Notes: generated by a model not told the origin, from the letters alone. A stretch of DNA of 64,000 nucleotides from Promicromonospora thailandica (GCF_024171955.1 NZ_JAMTCS010000001.1:186001-250000), one strand, 5' to 3'. Positions 8,304 through 17,848 are shown, counted from the first letter of the stretch. Numbers and translations are program-made.

Positions 8304-8432
8304 GGTGGTCTCCTTGTGGAACGGGGTCGGCGTTCCTGCCGACGTGTTCCAGCATTCCGCGGTAACACGCCCTCCGGAGGGCCATAGAAGGCCCGCCGCG
8401 TCCTGGACCGCGCGTGACCAGGACGCAGCGTC

Positions 8433-9305
8433 CTACCCTCGGCCGGCAGGCCGCGGCGCCGCGTCCAGGGTCGAGGCGAGCACGTCCCGGAACGTCGCGG
8501 GCCGCCGTCCGACGAGCTGCTCCAGGGTGGGGTCGAGGACCGCGAACTCGCCCCGCCGCGCGGCGACGAAGATGCCGAGGAAGAACCTGCTCAGCTCTTC
8601 GGTCATCCCCGACGCCCGGGCACCGGCCAGCCACTCGTCGTCGGGCACCCGCACGTACTCGATCTCGCGCCCGGTGACCTCCGAGGCGATGGCCGCGAGC
8701 TGCTCGAAGTCGAGCAGCTCCGGCCCGGTGAGCGGCGGCGTCACGCCGTCGAGCCGCCCCGGCCCGGTGAGCGCGACCACCGCCGCGTCGGCGAGGTCGG
8801 CGTGCGCGGTCCAGGACGCCGGTCCGTCCTCGGGCAGCACGAGCCGGCCCGAGGTGAGGGCCTGCCCCATGAGCTGGATGGCGCTCACCGCGTAGTAGCC
8901 GTTGCGCAGCGCGGTGTACGCGACCCCCGCCTCCGCCAGGTCACGCTCGGTCCGGGCGTGCTCGACGGTGGCCGCGAAGGCGGACGCCGGGTCCGCGGCC
9001 TGGTGGCTGGTGTACAGCACGCGCTCGGCTCCGGCCGCCACCGCCGCCCGGAGCACGGGACGGTGCAGCTCCGCGTCGGCGGGGCCGGAGACGACGAGGA
9101 CCTGGGTCGCGCCGTCGAAGGCGTGCGGCAGGGTCTCGGGCGCCGCGAAGTCGGCCTCGCGGACGCGCACCCCGCGGTCCGCCAGGTGCGTGGCCCTGCT
9201 CGCGTCCCGCACCGCGACGCCGACCTCCGCGGCCGGCACGCGGTCCAGCAGCCGTTCGACGACCGCGCCGCCGAGCCGCCCGGTCGCTCCCGTGATGACG
9301 ATCAT
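8433..9305 (-). CDS. NmrA-like NAD(P)-binding protein
   Basis: A 290-residue atypical SDR of the NmrA/HSCARG or quinone-reductase-2 (QorB-like) kind. The Rossmann glycine motif VITGATGRLGG is at residues 3-13. The active-site YxxxK of classical SDRs is absent, as in NmrA proteins. ALRNGYYAVS and the C-terminal TGREIEYVRVPDDEWL are typical of the family. It may reduce quinones or sense NADP redox state. It is divergent from a TetR gene across a 90-bp region packed with repeats that are probably the shared operator. A GAGAGAGGG ribosome site precedes the ATG. Confidence 0.85.
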   Translation of the reverse strand: MIVITGATGRLGGAVVERLLDRVPAAEVGVAVRDASRATHLADRGVRVREADFAAPETLPHAFDGATQVLVVSGPADAELHRPVLRAAVAAGAERVLYTSHQAADPASAFAATVEHARTERDLAEAGVAYTALRNGYYAVSAIQLMGQALTSGRLVLPEDGPASWTAHADLADAAVVALTGPGRLDGVTPPLTGPELLDFEQLAAIASEVTGREIEYVRVPDDEWLAGARASGMTEELSRFFLGIFVAARRGEFAVLDPTLEQLVGRRPATFRDVLASTLDAAPRPAGRG

Positions 9306-9321
9306 GATGCGCCCTCTCTCT

Positions 9322-9395
9322 GGTATCAGTGGAACCAGATGAACGATACCACCGGAACCGGGCAGCGTTACCACGGGCCCGATACCATCGGAACC
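9322..9395. promoter_or_regulatory. Repeated operator elements between divergent NmrA-like and TetR genes
   Basis: GATACCACCGGAACC (9345-9359) and GATACCATCGGAACC (9381-9395) are direct repeats 36 bp apart. GGTATCAGTGGAACC (9322-9336) and GTTACCACGGGCCC (near 9367) are related variants, and GGTATC is the inverse of GATACC. The last copy abuts the TetR ATG and contains the -10-like TACCAT, 7 nt before the start codon. Repressor binding would block a leaderless promoter. Confidence 0.65.
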
Positions 9396-10118
9396 ATGGC
9401 CTCCTCCACCGCCCCGAGCCCGGCACCCGACGACGGCGCCACGGCCGCCGTCAGCACCCGTATCGTGCGAGCCGCGGCACGCCTGCTCGCCGAGGGCGGG
9501 CGGGAGGCCGTCTCCACGCGGGCCGTGGCGGCGGCCGCCGGCACCAAGCCCCCCGCCATCTATCGGCTGTTCGGCGACAAGGACGGCCTCCTCGACGCCG
9601 TCGCCGAGCACGGCTTCGCCACCTACTACGCCGACAAGGCGGCCCGCCGACCGGAGGGCGACCCCGTCGAGCGCCTGCGCGCGGGCTGGGACCGGCACGT
9701 GCGGTTCGGCCTCGACAACCCGGCGCTGTTCGCGCTCATGTACGGCGACCCACGCCCGGCGCACACCTCGCCCGCCGCGGTCGCCGCCCTGGGCATGATG
9801 CGGGCGACCGTGCACGACGTCGCCGCGGCCGGCCGCCTCGCCGTCTCGGAGGACCTCGCCGGCGGCATCCTGCACTCCGTCGCCACCGGGACGGTGCTCA
9901 CGCTCCTCGACCGGCCCGAGGACGAGCGCGACACCGGCCTGTCCGCGACCAACCGCGAGATGGTGATCGGCCGCATCACCACCGACGAGCACGCCCCCGG
10001 CCCGGCCGGCCCCGTCGCCGCGGCCACCACGCTCCACGCGCACCTCGACGCGCTGACCGCCCTGTCCGACGGCGAGCGGCACGTGCTGCGGGAGTGGCTC
10101 GAGCGCGTCGCACGCTGA
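9396..10118 (+). CDS. TetR/AcrR-family repressor
   Basis: A 240-residue repressor. The helix-turn-helix is at about residues 20-65 ([36 protein letters not shown]). The regulatory domain behind it has the [20 protein letters not shown] signature shared with the TetR at 38.6 kb. The ATG is preferred because the operator/-10 copy ends exactly at it and no Shine-Dalgarno sequence exists. Divergent to the NmrA-like oxidoreductase it presumably controls. Ligand unknown, plausibly a quinone or electrophile. Confidence 0.88.
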   Translation: MASSTAPSPAPDDGATAAVSTRIVRAAARLLAEGGREAVSTRAVAAAAGTKPPAIYRLFGDKDGLLDAVAEHGFATYYADKAARRPEGDPVERLRAGWDRHVRFGLDNPALFALMYGDPRPAHTSPAAVAALGMMRATVHDVAAAGRLAVSEDLAGGILHSVATGTVLTLLDRPEDERDTGLSATNREMVIGRITTDEHAPGPAGPVAAATTLHAHLDALTALSDGERHVLREWLERVAR

Positions 10119-10180
10119 CGCCGGGACCGGATCCGGGAGCACATCGCTGCGGGCCGCGCCCGGCCGGGCCAAGATGGAGC

Positions 10181-11776
10181 ATGCTGCTCGCCGAGGTCGC
10201 CGCCACGTCCGACGCCGTCGCCGCCACGCGCTCACGGCTGGCCAAGCGGGCGGCCCTCGCCGACCTGCTGCGCCGCTCCGCGGCCTCCCCCGACGCGTCC
10301 GACGACCTCGAGATCGTCGTGGCCTACCTGTCCGGGACGCTCCGCCAGCGCCGCACGGGCCTCGGCTACGCCGCGCTGCGCGACCTGCCGCCGCCCGCCG
10401 ACGCGCCCACGCTCACGGTGCACCACGTCGACGCCGCGTTCGCCGCCATGGCCGAGCTCGAGGGGCCGGGCTCCGCGCAGGCGCGGTCGACGTCGGCCAC
10501 GGAGCTGTTCGCCGCCGCCACCGAGCGCGAGCAGGCGCTGCTGCGCGGGCTCGTCTCGGGCGAGCTGCGCCAGGGCGCGCTCGACTCGGTCATGGTCGAC
10601 GCGGTCGCCGAGGCCGCGCAGGTGCCCGCCGACGCCGTCCGCCGCGCCGTCATGATGCGCGGCGCCACCGGGCCGGTGGCGAGCGCCGTCCTGCTCGCCG
10701 ACGACCCGCTCGCGGCCCTGGCCGGCTTCACGCTCGAGGTGGGCCGCCCGGTGCGGCCGATGCTGGCGCAGTCGGCCTCCGACATCGGGGCGGCGTTCGA
10801 GAAGCTCGGCTCGGGCGGCGCACCCGCCGACCTCTGCGTCGACGTCAAGCTCGACGGCATCCGCATCCAGGTGCACCGCGACGGCGACGACGTGCTCGTC
10901 GTCACCCGGTCGCTCGACGACATCACGGCACGCGTCCCGGAGATCGTCGAGGTGGTGCGGGCCCTGCCGACCCGGCGGCTCGTGCTCGACGGCGAGGCGC
11001 TGGCCGTGGGCGACGACGGCGTGCCGCGACCGTTCCAGGAGACCGCGGCCCGCTCGGCGACGCGCGAGTCCGGTGGTGGGCCGGGCGGCGCATCGGCTCG
11101 CGGCGCATCGGCCGAGGCGGAGCTCGCGGCCCGGCTCCGGCTCACCCCGTTCTTCTTCGACGTGCTGCACGCGGACGGGCAGGACCTGGTCGACGCCCCG
11201 CTGCGCGACCGGCTCGCCGTCCTTGACGAGGTGGCCGCGCCGCACACCGTGCGGCGCCTGGTGACCGGCGACGCCGAGGCCGCCGCCGACTTCTTCGCCG
11301 GAGCACTCGCCGAGGGCCAGGAGGGTGTGGTGGTCAAGACCCTGGACGCGCCCTACGCGGCCGGACGGCGGGGCGCGGGCTGGGTCAAGGTCAAGCCGCG
11401 CCGCACGCTCGACCTCGTGGTGCTCGGCGTCGAACGGGGTTCGGGCCGGCGCCAGGGCTGGCTGTCCAACATCCACCTCGGGGCGCGGGACCCGGAGGGC
11501 GGCTTCGTCATGCTGGGCAAGACGTTCAAGGGGATGACCGACGAGACCCTGGCCTGGCAGACGGAGCGGTTCCGGGAGCTGCAGGTCGAGGACGACGGGT
11601 GGGTCGTGACCGTGCGCCCGGAACAGGTCGTGGAGATCGCGTTCGACGGCGTGCAGCGGTCGCCGCGCTACCCCGGCGGCGTCGCGCTCCGCTTCGCGCG
11701 CGTGATCCGCTATCGCGACGACAAGTCCCCGGCGGAGGCCGACACGATCGACACGGTCCGCTCGTACCTCGCCTGA
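10181..11776 (+). CDS. ATP-dependent DNA ligase, LigB type
   Basis: A 531-residue ATP-dependent DNA ligase that seals nicks through a lysyl-AMP intermediate, in addition to the NAD-dependent LigA expected elsewhere. The N-terminal helical DNA-binding domain spans about 1-200. Adenylation motif I is VKLDGIRI with the nucleophile Lys223. Motif III/IIIa is near [13 protein letters not shown], motif IV is EGVVVK, motif V is WVKVKP, and the OB-fold motif VI is near the C-terminal [12 protein letters not shown]. Length and layout match mycobacterial LigB. A repeated GGCGCATCGGC (around 11088-11112) encodes a Gly/Ala-rich insertion between motifs, perhaps slippage. An actinobacterial LigB role in repair is inferred. 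Confidence 0.9.
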   Translation: MLLAEVAATSDAVAATRSRLAKRAALADLLRRSAASPDASDDLEIVVAYLSGTLRQRRTGLGYAALRDLPPPADAPTLTVHHVDAAFAAMAELEGPGSAQARSTSATELFAAATEREQALLRGLVSGELRQGALDSVMVDAVAEAAQVPADAVRRAVMMRGATGPVASAVLLADDPLAALAGFTLEVGRPVRPMLAQSASDIGAAFEKLGSGGAPADLCVDVKLDGIRIQVHRDGDDVLVVTRSLDDITARVPEIVEVVRALPTRRLVLDGEALAVGDDGVPRPFQETAARSATRESGGGPGGASARGASAEAELAARLRLTPFFFDVLHADGQDLVDAPLRDRLAVLDEVAAPHTVRRLVTGDAEAAADFFAGALAEGQEGVVVKTLDAPYAAGRRGAGWVKVKPRRTLDLVVLGVERGSGRRQGWLSNIHLGARDPEGGFVMLGKTFKGMTDETLAWQTERFRELQVEDDGWVVTVRPEQVVEIAFDGVQRSPRYPGGVALRFARVIRYRDDKSPAEADTIDTVRSYLA

Positions 11777-11815
11777 CGCCGCGGCTCCGGCCACCCGCGA
11801 CCCGCCACCGATCAC

Positions 11816-11877
11816 CTTCGAGACCGAGGTTACTCCGCTTTGAGCGGCTCCAAGACGAAGCAACCTCGGTCTCGAAG
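11816..11877. terminator. Long inverted repeat between convergent genes
   Basis: Perfect 16-bp arms CTTCGAGACCGAGGTT (11816-11831) and its complement (11862-11877) enclose 30 nt, which include a nested CCGCT/AGCGG hairpin. It sits between the ligase and the YciI gene. The arm shares CTTCGAGAxCGA with the palindrome at 31357-31436. Confidence 0.7.
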
Positions 11878-11912
11878 TGCTGCCGCACAGGTGACCGCGG
11901 TGAGCGGGCCGG

Positions 11913-12251
11913 TCAGGACTCCGGGTCGTACATCAGCTCCCGGACCTCCTGGGCGCAGCGGCAGCCCTCGGCGATCCGGGCCGCCCACTCCAGGGCCTCC
12001 GCGCGCGTGGGCACCTCGATGATCGCGAACCCGCCGAGCACGGCCTTGGTCTCGGGGTAGGGCCCGTCGGTCACGGTGCCGTCGGTGGCGACGACGCTCG
12101 CCTGCTGCCGCTGCAGGCCGGCGCCGAAGATCCACACCCCGGCATCCTTGGCGGCTCGCACCACCGCGTGCGAGGCCTCGGCCACGGCAGGCAGGTCCTC
12201 CTCGGGGAACGTCATCGCGCCGTCGTCGAACGAGATCAGGTAACGCGTCAT
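11913..12251 (-). CDS. YciI-family protein (DGPF domain)
   Basis: A 112-residue single-domain protein of the YCII/DGPF family, dimeric ferredoxin-like folds often found with ECF sigma factors. The N-terminus is MTRYLISFDDGAM. The family signature DGPYPETKAVLGGFAIIEV is at about residues 64-82, and APTRAEALEWA-like helix follows. No sigma factor gene is adjacent here. Biochemical role unknown. An in-frame upstream extension exists but lacks family similarity, so the ATG at 12251 is used. Confidence 0.85.
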   Translation of the reverse strand: MTRYLISFDDGAMTFPEEDLPAVAEASHAVVRAAKDAGVWIFGAGLQRQQASVVATDGTVTDGPYPETKAVLGGFAIIEVPTRAEALEWAARIAEGCRCAQEVRELMYDPES

Positions 12252-12360
12252 CGCAGTCCTCCGGGTCCGGTCAGCGGGTCGGGTCGATCGCTGTACCGGC
12301 GGCAGACGGCCGGTACCCGCGGAACTCATCGGCCGCGGCAAGCGACGTGCTCTCGCAGAC

Positions 12361-12399
12361 GTGTTGCTCTGTGTAGACGCTGTCTACCCAGAGCAACAC
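12361..12399 (-). terminator. Hairpin downstream of the peptide ABC operon
   Basis: Arms of 18 nt with one mismatch (GTGTTGCTCTG, then GTAGAC, and complements) enclose a 3-nt loop. It lies 73 bp past the stop of the fused ATPase gene, in the 220-bp gap before the YciI gene. No other gene is visible in this gap. Confidence 0.7.
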
Positions 12400-12471
12400 A
12401 CGCGCGGGAGCAACCGTCTTCCCGGAGCCGCCTCGACGCGCGGAGCACCGGCCCGGGCTGACGAGAGCGAG

Positions 12472-14118
12472 CTACGGCCGGACCGCGTCCCGCAGCCGGC
12501 GGGCGTAGGGATGCTGCGGGTCCGCGAAGACGCTCGACGCCGGCCCCCGCTCCACGATGCGGCCCTCCTGCAGCACGGCGATCTCGTCGCTCATGTGCAG
12601 CGCGACGCCGAGGTCGTGCGTGATGAGCAGGTAGGCGAGGTCCCGCTCGCGCTGGAGCCGGTCGAGCAGGTCGAGCACCTGGGCTTGGACGGAGACGTCG
12701 AGGGCGGAGACCGGCTCGTCGAGCACGAGCACCCGTGGGTCGCCCGTGAGCGCCCGGGCGATCGACACGCGTTGCCGCTGACCTCCCGAAAGGTGCAGCG
12801 GACGGCGGTCGGCGACGTCGGGGTCGAGACCGACGGTGCCCAGCAGCTCCGTGATCTCGCGGCGCACGCGTCCGGGCCGGACGGTGCGGCCGCGGGTGAG
12901 CGCGTCGGCGAGCACGGCGCCGACCGTCCAGCGGGGGTCGAACGAGCTGAGCGCGTCCTGGAACACGGCGCCGACGAGCGGACGGCGGGTGCGGCGGGCC
13001 TTCTCGGGCAGCGGGCTCCAGGGTTCGCCGAGCAGGGTGACGGCGCCGGCGTCGGGGGGCTCGAGGCCGAGCAGGATGCGGGCGGTGGTCGACTTGCCGG
13101 AGCCCGACTCGCCGACCAGCCCGAGGGTGCGCCGGGCCCGGAGGGTGAACGAGACGTCGTCGGCGGCGACGATGTCCCGTGCCCCGACATGAAACACCCG
13201 CCGCACCCCGTGCACCTCCATGAGCACCCCCGTGGCCGGGTCGTCGAGCGTAGGAGTCGTCGGTGTCCCGGCGCCGGAAGACCGATCATCCCTACGTTCG
13301 GCGGCGGAATCGGTGGGCGGCGCGGACAGCCGGGTGCCGCGGGGGCGGCCCGCCGGGACGGCGGCGACCAGCGCCTTCGTGTACGGGTGGTGCGGGTGCT
13401 CGAAGACCTCGGCCGGGGTGCCCTCCTCGACGAGCACGCCGTCGGTCATGACCAGCACCCGGTCGGCGACGCCCCGGACCACCGACAGGTCGTGGCTGAT
13501 GAGCAGCACCCCGGTGCCCTCGTCGCGCAGCTCACCGAGCAGTCGCAGCACACCGGCCTGGACGGGCTGGTCGAGGGCGGTGGTGGGCTCGTCGGCGATG
13601 ACGAGGCGCGGTTCGCCCGCGATGCCCGCCGCGATGAGGGCGCGCTGCCGCTGGCCGCCGGAGAGCTGGCCGGGGCGCTGGCGGGCACGCAGCTCGGGGT
13701 CGTCCAGGCCGACGCGGCGCAGCAGCTCGAGGGTGCGCTCGCGTCGGGCGGCGGCGCCGAGGTCGGTGTGCAGGGCGAGGGTGTCGCCGATCTCGCGGCC
13801 GACCGGGCGCAGGGGGTCGAGCGAGACGAGTGCGTCCTGCGCGATGAAGCCCACGGTGCCGCCGCGCAGCCGCCGCAGGCGTCGCCCGGGCAGGCCGAGC
13901 ACCGGCTCGCCCGCCACGGTCAGCTCGGTGGCGGTGACGCGGGCGCCTTCGCCCGCCAGGCCGAGGACGCTGCGCGCGCTGACGCTCTTGCCCGAGCCGG
14001 ACTCACCGACGATCGCCACGCACTCGCCCGCCGCGACCTCGAGGCTGACGCCGTCCACCACCCGGCGTCCGCCGAAGCTGACCGCCAGGTCACGTATGCG
14101 AAGCACCGGCTCGCTCAT
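12472..14118 (-). CDS. Fused dipeptide/nickel-type ABC transporter ATPase (DppD-DppF fusion)
   Basis: A 548-residue protein with two complete ABC cassettes, energising the importer encoded upstream. Cassette 1 has Walker A GESGSGKS (38-45), signature LSGGQRQR and Walker B LVIADEPT. Cassette 2 repeats GESGSGKS, LSGGQRQR and LVLDEPVSALD. Each cassette ends with the HPYTKAL / HPYARRL motif of oligopeptide ATPases. The halves join through a polar linker (about 262-300) whose coding DNA contains an imperfect palindrome (13249-13296). The ATG overlaps the permease stop by four bases. Last gene of the operon. Confidence 0.92.
   Translation of the reverse strand: MSEPVLRIRDLAVSFGGRRVVDGVSLEVAAGECVAIVGESGSGKSVSARSVLGLAGEGARVTATELTVAGEPVLGLPGRRLRRLRGGTVGFIAQDALVSLDPLRPVGREIGDTLALHTDLGAAARRERTLELLRRVGLDDPELRARQRPGQLSGGQRQRALIAAGIAGEPRLVIADEPTTALDQPVQAGVLRLLGELRDEGTGVLLISHDLSVVRGVADRVLVMTDGVLVEEGTPAEVFEHPHHPYTKALVAAVPAGRPRGTRLSAPPTDSAAERRDDRSSGAGTPTTPTLDDPATGVLMEVHGVRRVFHVGARDIVAADDVSFTLRARRTLGLVGESGSGKSTTARILLGLEPPDAGAVTLLGEPWSPLPEKARRTRRPLVGAVFQDALSSFDPRWTVGAVLADALTRGRTVRPGRVRREITELLGTVGLDPDVADRRPLHLSGGQRQRVSIARALTGDPRVLVLDEPVSALDVSVQAQVLDLLDRLQRERDLAYLLITHDLGVALHMSDEIAVLQEGRIVERGPASSVFADPQHPYARRLRDAVRP
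13249..13296. repeat. Imperfect palindrome inside the ABC ATPase linker codons
   Basis: Twenty-four-base arms meeting at the palindromic centre CCGGCGCCGG match at 18 of 24 positions. Both ends read CGTAGG / CCTACG. It resembles the intergenic palindrome at 55160-55221: CGTAGGAGTCGTCGG here against CGTAGGAGTTGTCGG there. It encodes residues about 275-290, between the two ABC cassettes. Confidence 0.55.
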
Positions 14119-14963
14119 GACGCGCTCCTGTTCCGCTTCTGGATGCCGCGGCCGAGCACCGTCGCGGCGGCCGCGGCGGCGACGATCGCGAGCCCGGGGA
14201 AGAACGTCATCCACCAGAAGCTGGCGATGTAGGTGCGGCCAGCGGCGAGCATCGCGCCCCACTCCGCGGCGGGCGGCACGGCGCCCAGGCCGAGGTAGCT
14301 CAGCGACGACACCCAGATGACCGCCTGGCCCAGCCCCAGGGTCGCGAGCACGAACAGTGCGGCCGTGACGTTGGGCAGCACGTGCCGCGTCACGATCCAC
14401 ACCCGGCCCCGGCCCAGCACGCGGGCGGCCTCGACGAACTCGGCGGACGCCGTCCGCCGCACCTGGGACCGGATGATGCGGGCGTAGCCGGGCGCGGTCG
14501 CCAGGCCGACGGCGATGGTGGAGCTCAGCACCCCGGGACCCGTGACCACGATGAACAACAGCGCCAGCAGCAGGCCGGGGAACGCGAACAGCACCTCGAC
14601 CAGCCGCGTGGTGCCGAAGTCGAGCCAGCGCGGCCCGAGGCCCGCGAGCAGGCCGAGCACCGTGGCCAGCCCGATGCCGATCGCGGTGGCCAGCGCGCCG
14701 ATGCGCAGCGACTCCGCGGCCCCGTGCACCACGCGCGTCCAGATGTCGCGGCCGGACTCGTCCGTGCCGAAGACGTGCGCGAGCGACGGCGGCTGGAACG
14801 CCTCGGTGCGCGACACGGCCAGCGGGTCCCCCGGCGCGAGCAGGCCCGGCCAGATCGCGGCCACGAGCAGCAGCACGAGCACCAGGCCGGCGAGCGCCTC
14901 GGCGACGGTGGGCCGGAACCCGGCGGCCCGGCGGCCTGCCCCGGACCGCCCGACGCCGCTCAC
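14115..14963 (-). CDS. Peptide/nickel-type ABC permease (DppC-like)
   Basis: A 282-residue inner-membrane permease. A first membrane helix is at about 21-43, then HVFGTDESGRDIWTRVVHGA, the standard DppC/OppC segment, then five more helices. The coupling loop EFVEAARVLGRGRVWIVTRHVLPN is near residue 175. The GTG start at 14963 overlaps the stop of the DppB-like gene, and its own stop overlaps the ATPase ATG. All genes of this importer are translationally coupled. Forms a heterodimeric channel with the DppB-like protein. Substrate is probably a di/oligopeptide or similar compound. Confidence 0.9.
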   Translation of the reverse strand: MSGVGRSGAGRRAAGFRPTVAEALAGLVLVLLLVAAIWPGLLAPGDPLAVSRTEAFQPPSLAHVFGTDESGRDIWTRVVHGAAESLRIGALATAIGIGLATVLGLLAGLGPRWLDFGTTRLVEVLFAFPGLLLALLFIVVTGPGVLSSTIAVGLATAPGYARIIRSQVRRTASAEFVEAARVLGRGRVWIVTRHVLPNVTAALFVLATLGLGQAVIWVSSLSYLGLGAVPPAAEWGAMLAAGRTYIASFWWMTFFPGLAIVAAAAAATVLGRGIQKRNRSAS

Positions 14964-15943
14964 CGCGCCACCGCCCGCGTGCGCGGGTCGACGAGCCGGT
15001 CCGCGACGTCGGTGACCAGGGTCATCACGGTGTACGCGAGCGCCACGACGAGCACGATGCCGGTCACGAGCGTGACGTCGCGCAGCTGTACCGCGGAGAG
15101 CAGGCTGCGGCCCAGGCCCTGCCGCGCGAAGACGGCCTCGACCACCACGGCACCGCTGATCAGCGACCCGAAGGCCCAGCCGGACAGGCCGACGGCGGGG
15201 ATCGCGGCGTGCCGCAGCGTGTGCCGCCAGAAGATGCGCACCTCGCTCTCGCCACGGGCCCGCGCGGTGGTGACGAACGGCGACTCCATCGCGGTCAGCA
15301 GCGACTCGCGCATCACCTGACCCAGGAAGCCGGCGAGCGGCACCGCCAGGGTGAGGGCGGGCAGCACGACGCCGAGCGGCCCCGGCACGCTGACCGGCGG
15401 CAGGATGCCCAGCGTGGTGCTGAACAGCAGGATCAGCACGGTCGCGAGCCAGAAGTGGGGCACGGCCGCCGCGACGAGCTCGAGCCCGGAGCCGATCGCC
15501 CAGGCGACGCGGCCGCCCCGCACGCTCCAGGCCGCGAGCGCGCAGGCCAGCACCCAGGCCAGCGCGAGCGCGCACACCGCGAGCGTGAGGGTGGCGCCGA
15601 GCTGTTCCCCGATCGCCGTCGCCACGGGCTTGTGCAGGGAGTACGACTGCCCCAGGTCACCGCTGACCAGCCGCCCGAGGTAGGTGAGGTACTGGACCGC
15701 GAGCGGCCGGTCGAGGCCGTACTCGCGACGCACCTGCTCCAGGGCCTCGGGCCCGGCCTGGGAGCCGGGCCCGCCGAGGATGGCCTCGGCGGGGTCGCCG
15801 GGAACCAGCCGGAGCGCGAAGAACGTGATGGTCGCGGACGCCCAGAGCACGAACAGCACGCCGCCCGCCCGCAGGAGCAGCCAGCGCCGGGTTCCCGGCA
15901 CCGGCCTCCTGCGGGCCCCGGTGGTGGGGACGGGAAGGGTCAA
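14960..15943 (-). CDS. Peptide/nickel-type ABC permease (DppB-like)
   Basis: A 327-residue permease. The first helix is near residues 25-45, followed by RLVPGDPAEAIL, the DppB hallmark, a periplasm-facing loop (GLDRPLAVQYLTYLGRL), and five further helices. The coupling helix is at TTARARGESEVRIFWRHTLRHA. The start is a TTG that overlaps the stop of the binding-protein gene (TTGA), giving MTLPVPTTGARR; no better-placed start exists. Confidence 0.88.
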   Translation of the reverse strand: MTLPVPTTGARRRPVPGTRRWLLLRAGGVLFVLWASATITFFALRLVPGDPAEAILGGPGSQAGPEALEQVRREYGLDRPLAVQYLTYLGRLVSGDLGQSYSLHKPVATAIGEQLGATLTLAVCALALAWVLACALAAWSVRGGRVAWAIGSGLELVAAAVPHFWLATVLILLFSTTLGILPPVSVPGPLGVVLPALTLAVPLAGFLGQVMRESLLTAMESPFVTTARARGESEVRIFWRHTLRHAAIPAVGLSGWAFGSLISGAVVVEAVFARQGLGRSLLSAVQLRDVTLVTGIVLVVALAYTVMTLVTDVADRLVDPRTRAVAR

Positions 15944-17604
15944 GACGCCAGCCAGGCCCCGGCGAACGTCGGCGTCGACACGGTCGGCATGGCGCGCAGG
16001 CCGTGCACCGACGACGAGTGGAGGAAGTGGTTCTGCTGGTCGTACAGCGGCAGGATGTAGGAGCCGTCGAGGATGATCCGCTGCGCCTGCTCGTACAGGC
16101 TGGCGCGCTCGTCGTCCCGGCTGGTGGCGGCGGCGCGGGTCAGCAGGTCGTCCAGCTCGGGGTCGTCCACCTGCGCGAGGTTGGCGAAGTAGCCGCTGGG
16201 CGCCGGGGTGATCGAGTCGGAGTGGTACAGGATCCGCAGCACGTCCGGCCCCACCTTCGTGTACGGGGCGCTGACCAGGTCGTAGTCGTTCTCGGCGAGG
16301 GCGCCGTACCAGCTCGACAGGTCCAGCGGGTGCAGGCGCACCTCGAAGCCCGCCGTCTTCGCGTCCGCCTGGACCTGCTCGAACAGCGACTGCTCGGCCG
16401 GGATCGACTGGTTGGTGCTCACGGGGAAGTCGAGGGTGAGGCGTTCGCCGGCCTTGACGCGGTACCCCTCGTCGTCGCGCTCGGTCCAGCCGGCCTCGTC
16501 GAGGAGCCGGGCGGCGGCGTCGGTGTCGACGGTGAACAGGTCGGGCTCGCTCAGACCGAGCGGCTCGACGCTGGACAGCGGCGAGTAGGACCGCTCCGCG
16601 GTGCCGAAGAACAGGCTCTCGATGCCGGCCTCGACGTCGACGGACCGGATGAAGGCCTCGCGCACGCGCTCGTCGTCGAAGGGGGCCTTGCCCGAGTTGA
16701 GCTCGATGCGGTTGGACGCGCCGGGGCGCGGGGCGTCGAGCTCGACGATCGCCTGGTCGTCGCCCGCCGAGACGATGGTGTCGGGCTGGGCGTTGTCGAT
16801 GACCTGGACCTCGCCGGACTGCAGCGCGGCGTAGCGGCTCGCGGAGTCGGGGATGAACCGCCACACGATGCCGTCGAGGTAGGGCAGGGTCGCGCCCTCG
16901 GGCACCTCGACGTCGGCGGGCGGGGAGGTGTACCCGTCGTTGCGCACGAGCGTCACCGACTCCTGGCGGTCCCACCGGTCGACGACGAACGGCCCGGTGC
17001 CGACCGGCGCCGCGCAGTTCTCCTCCTGGCTGCGCTCCAGGGCCTTCGGCGACTCCATCGCGACCCACACCTGGGACAGCGACTCCAGCAGCGCGCTGTC
17101 GGGAGCGCTCAGCTCGAGGCGCACGAGGTGGTCCTCGACGGCCACGACCTCCTGGATCTTGGCCAGCGCGAGGTAGCCGGTCGACGACGCCGTGGCCGGG
17201 TCCTGCACGTGGGCGATGTTCGCGGCGACGGCCTCGGCGTCGAACGGCGTGCCGTCGGTGAACGTGACGTCGTCGCGCAGCCGGAACTCCCACGCCATGC
17301 CGTCGTCGCTCTCGCTCCACTCGGTGGCGAGCCAGGGCACGACCTCGCCGTCCTCGTCGAGCGAGACCAGCGACTCGAGGTACTGGGTGGCGATGAGCGC
17401 CTGCGGGTAGTTGCCGCCCACGTGCGGGTCGAGGCAGGACGGCTCCGCGTCACCGGAGGCGTAGGTCAGGGTGCCACCGGCCACCGGTTCGGCCGACTCC
17501 TGTCCGGGTGACGTGCCGCCGGACGTGCAGGCGGCGAGAAGGAGTGCGGCGGCCGCGACGACGACGGCGGCGGCACGCGGGCGGGTGAACCGGCGCGAGG
17601 GCAT
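15940..17604 (-). CDS. Peptide-type ABC substrate-binding lipoprotein (DppA/SBP family 5)
   Basis: A 554-residue lipoprotein that captures the substrate outside the membrane. The signal peptide has an Arg-rich n-region and lipobox LLAAC at about residue 26. The body is SBP_bac_5 type: GGTLTYASGDAEPSCLDPHV, LRDDVTFTDGTPFDAEAVAA, GTGPFVVDRWD. First gene of the operon. The ATG at 17604 is used; a GTG four codons upstream (17616) is possible, but its AGGA box is too close. No operator is evident in the 285-bp gap to the divergent telA-like gene. Confidence 0.9.
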   Translation of the reverse strand: MPSRRFTRPRAAAVVVAAAALLLAACTSGGTSPGQESAEPVAGGTLTYASGDAEPSCLDPHVGGNYPQALIATQYLESLVSLDEDGEVVPWLATEWSESDDGMAWEFRLRDDVTFTDGTPFDAEAVAANIAHVQDPATASSTGYLALAKIQEVVAVEDHLVRLELSAPDSALLESLSQVWVAMESPKALERSQEENCAAPVGTGPFVVDRWDRQESVTLVRNDGYTSPPADVEVPEGATLPYLDGIVWRFIPDSASRYAALQSGEVQVIDNAQPDTIVSAGDDQAIVELDAPRPGASNRIELNSGKAPFDDERVREAFIRSVDVEAGIESLFFGTAERSYSPLSSVEPLGLSEPDLFTVDTDAAARLLDEAGWTERDDEGYRVKAGERLTLDFPVSTNQSIPAEQSLFEQVQADAKTAGFEVRLHPLDLSSWYGALAENDYDLVSAPYTKVGPDVLRILYHSDSITPAPSGYFANLAQVDDPELDDLLTRAAATSRDDERASLYEQAQRIILDGSYILPLYDQQNHFLHSSSVHGLRAMPTVSTPTFAGAWLAS

Positions 17605-17848
17605 GGCTTCGAGCACATCCTGTCTGGAGGTAGTCCGAACGACTGGTGTTCATGCTGCCAAACCCCGGGTCCCGGCGGTCGTATTCCGGGTCGGGAGCCC
17701 AGGTGAGGCGCGCCACACCGGGTCGACGCGGCCTCCGCAGGGCACCGTGCGGCGCCCCGTCCGCGGACGCCGGGAACTCGGCCCCGCGCCCTCGCGTTCA
17801 CAGGGGGCCGACCAGCCTGTTTCCGCACGTACGCGGGCGCCCCCGGCA

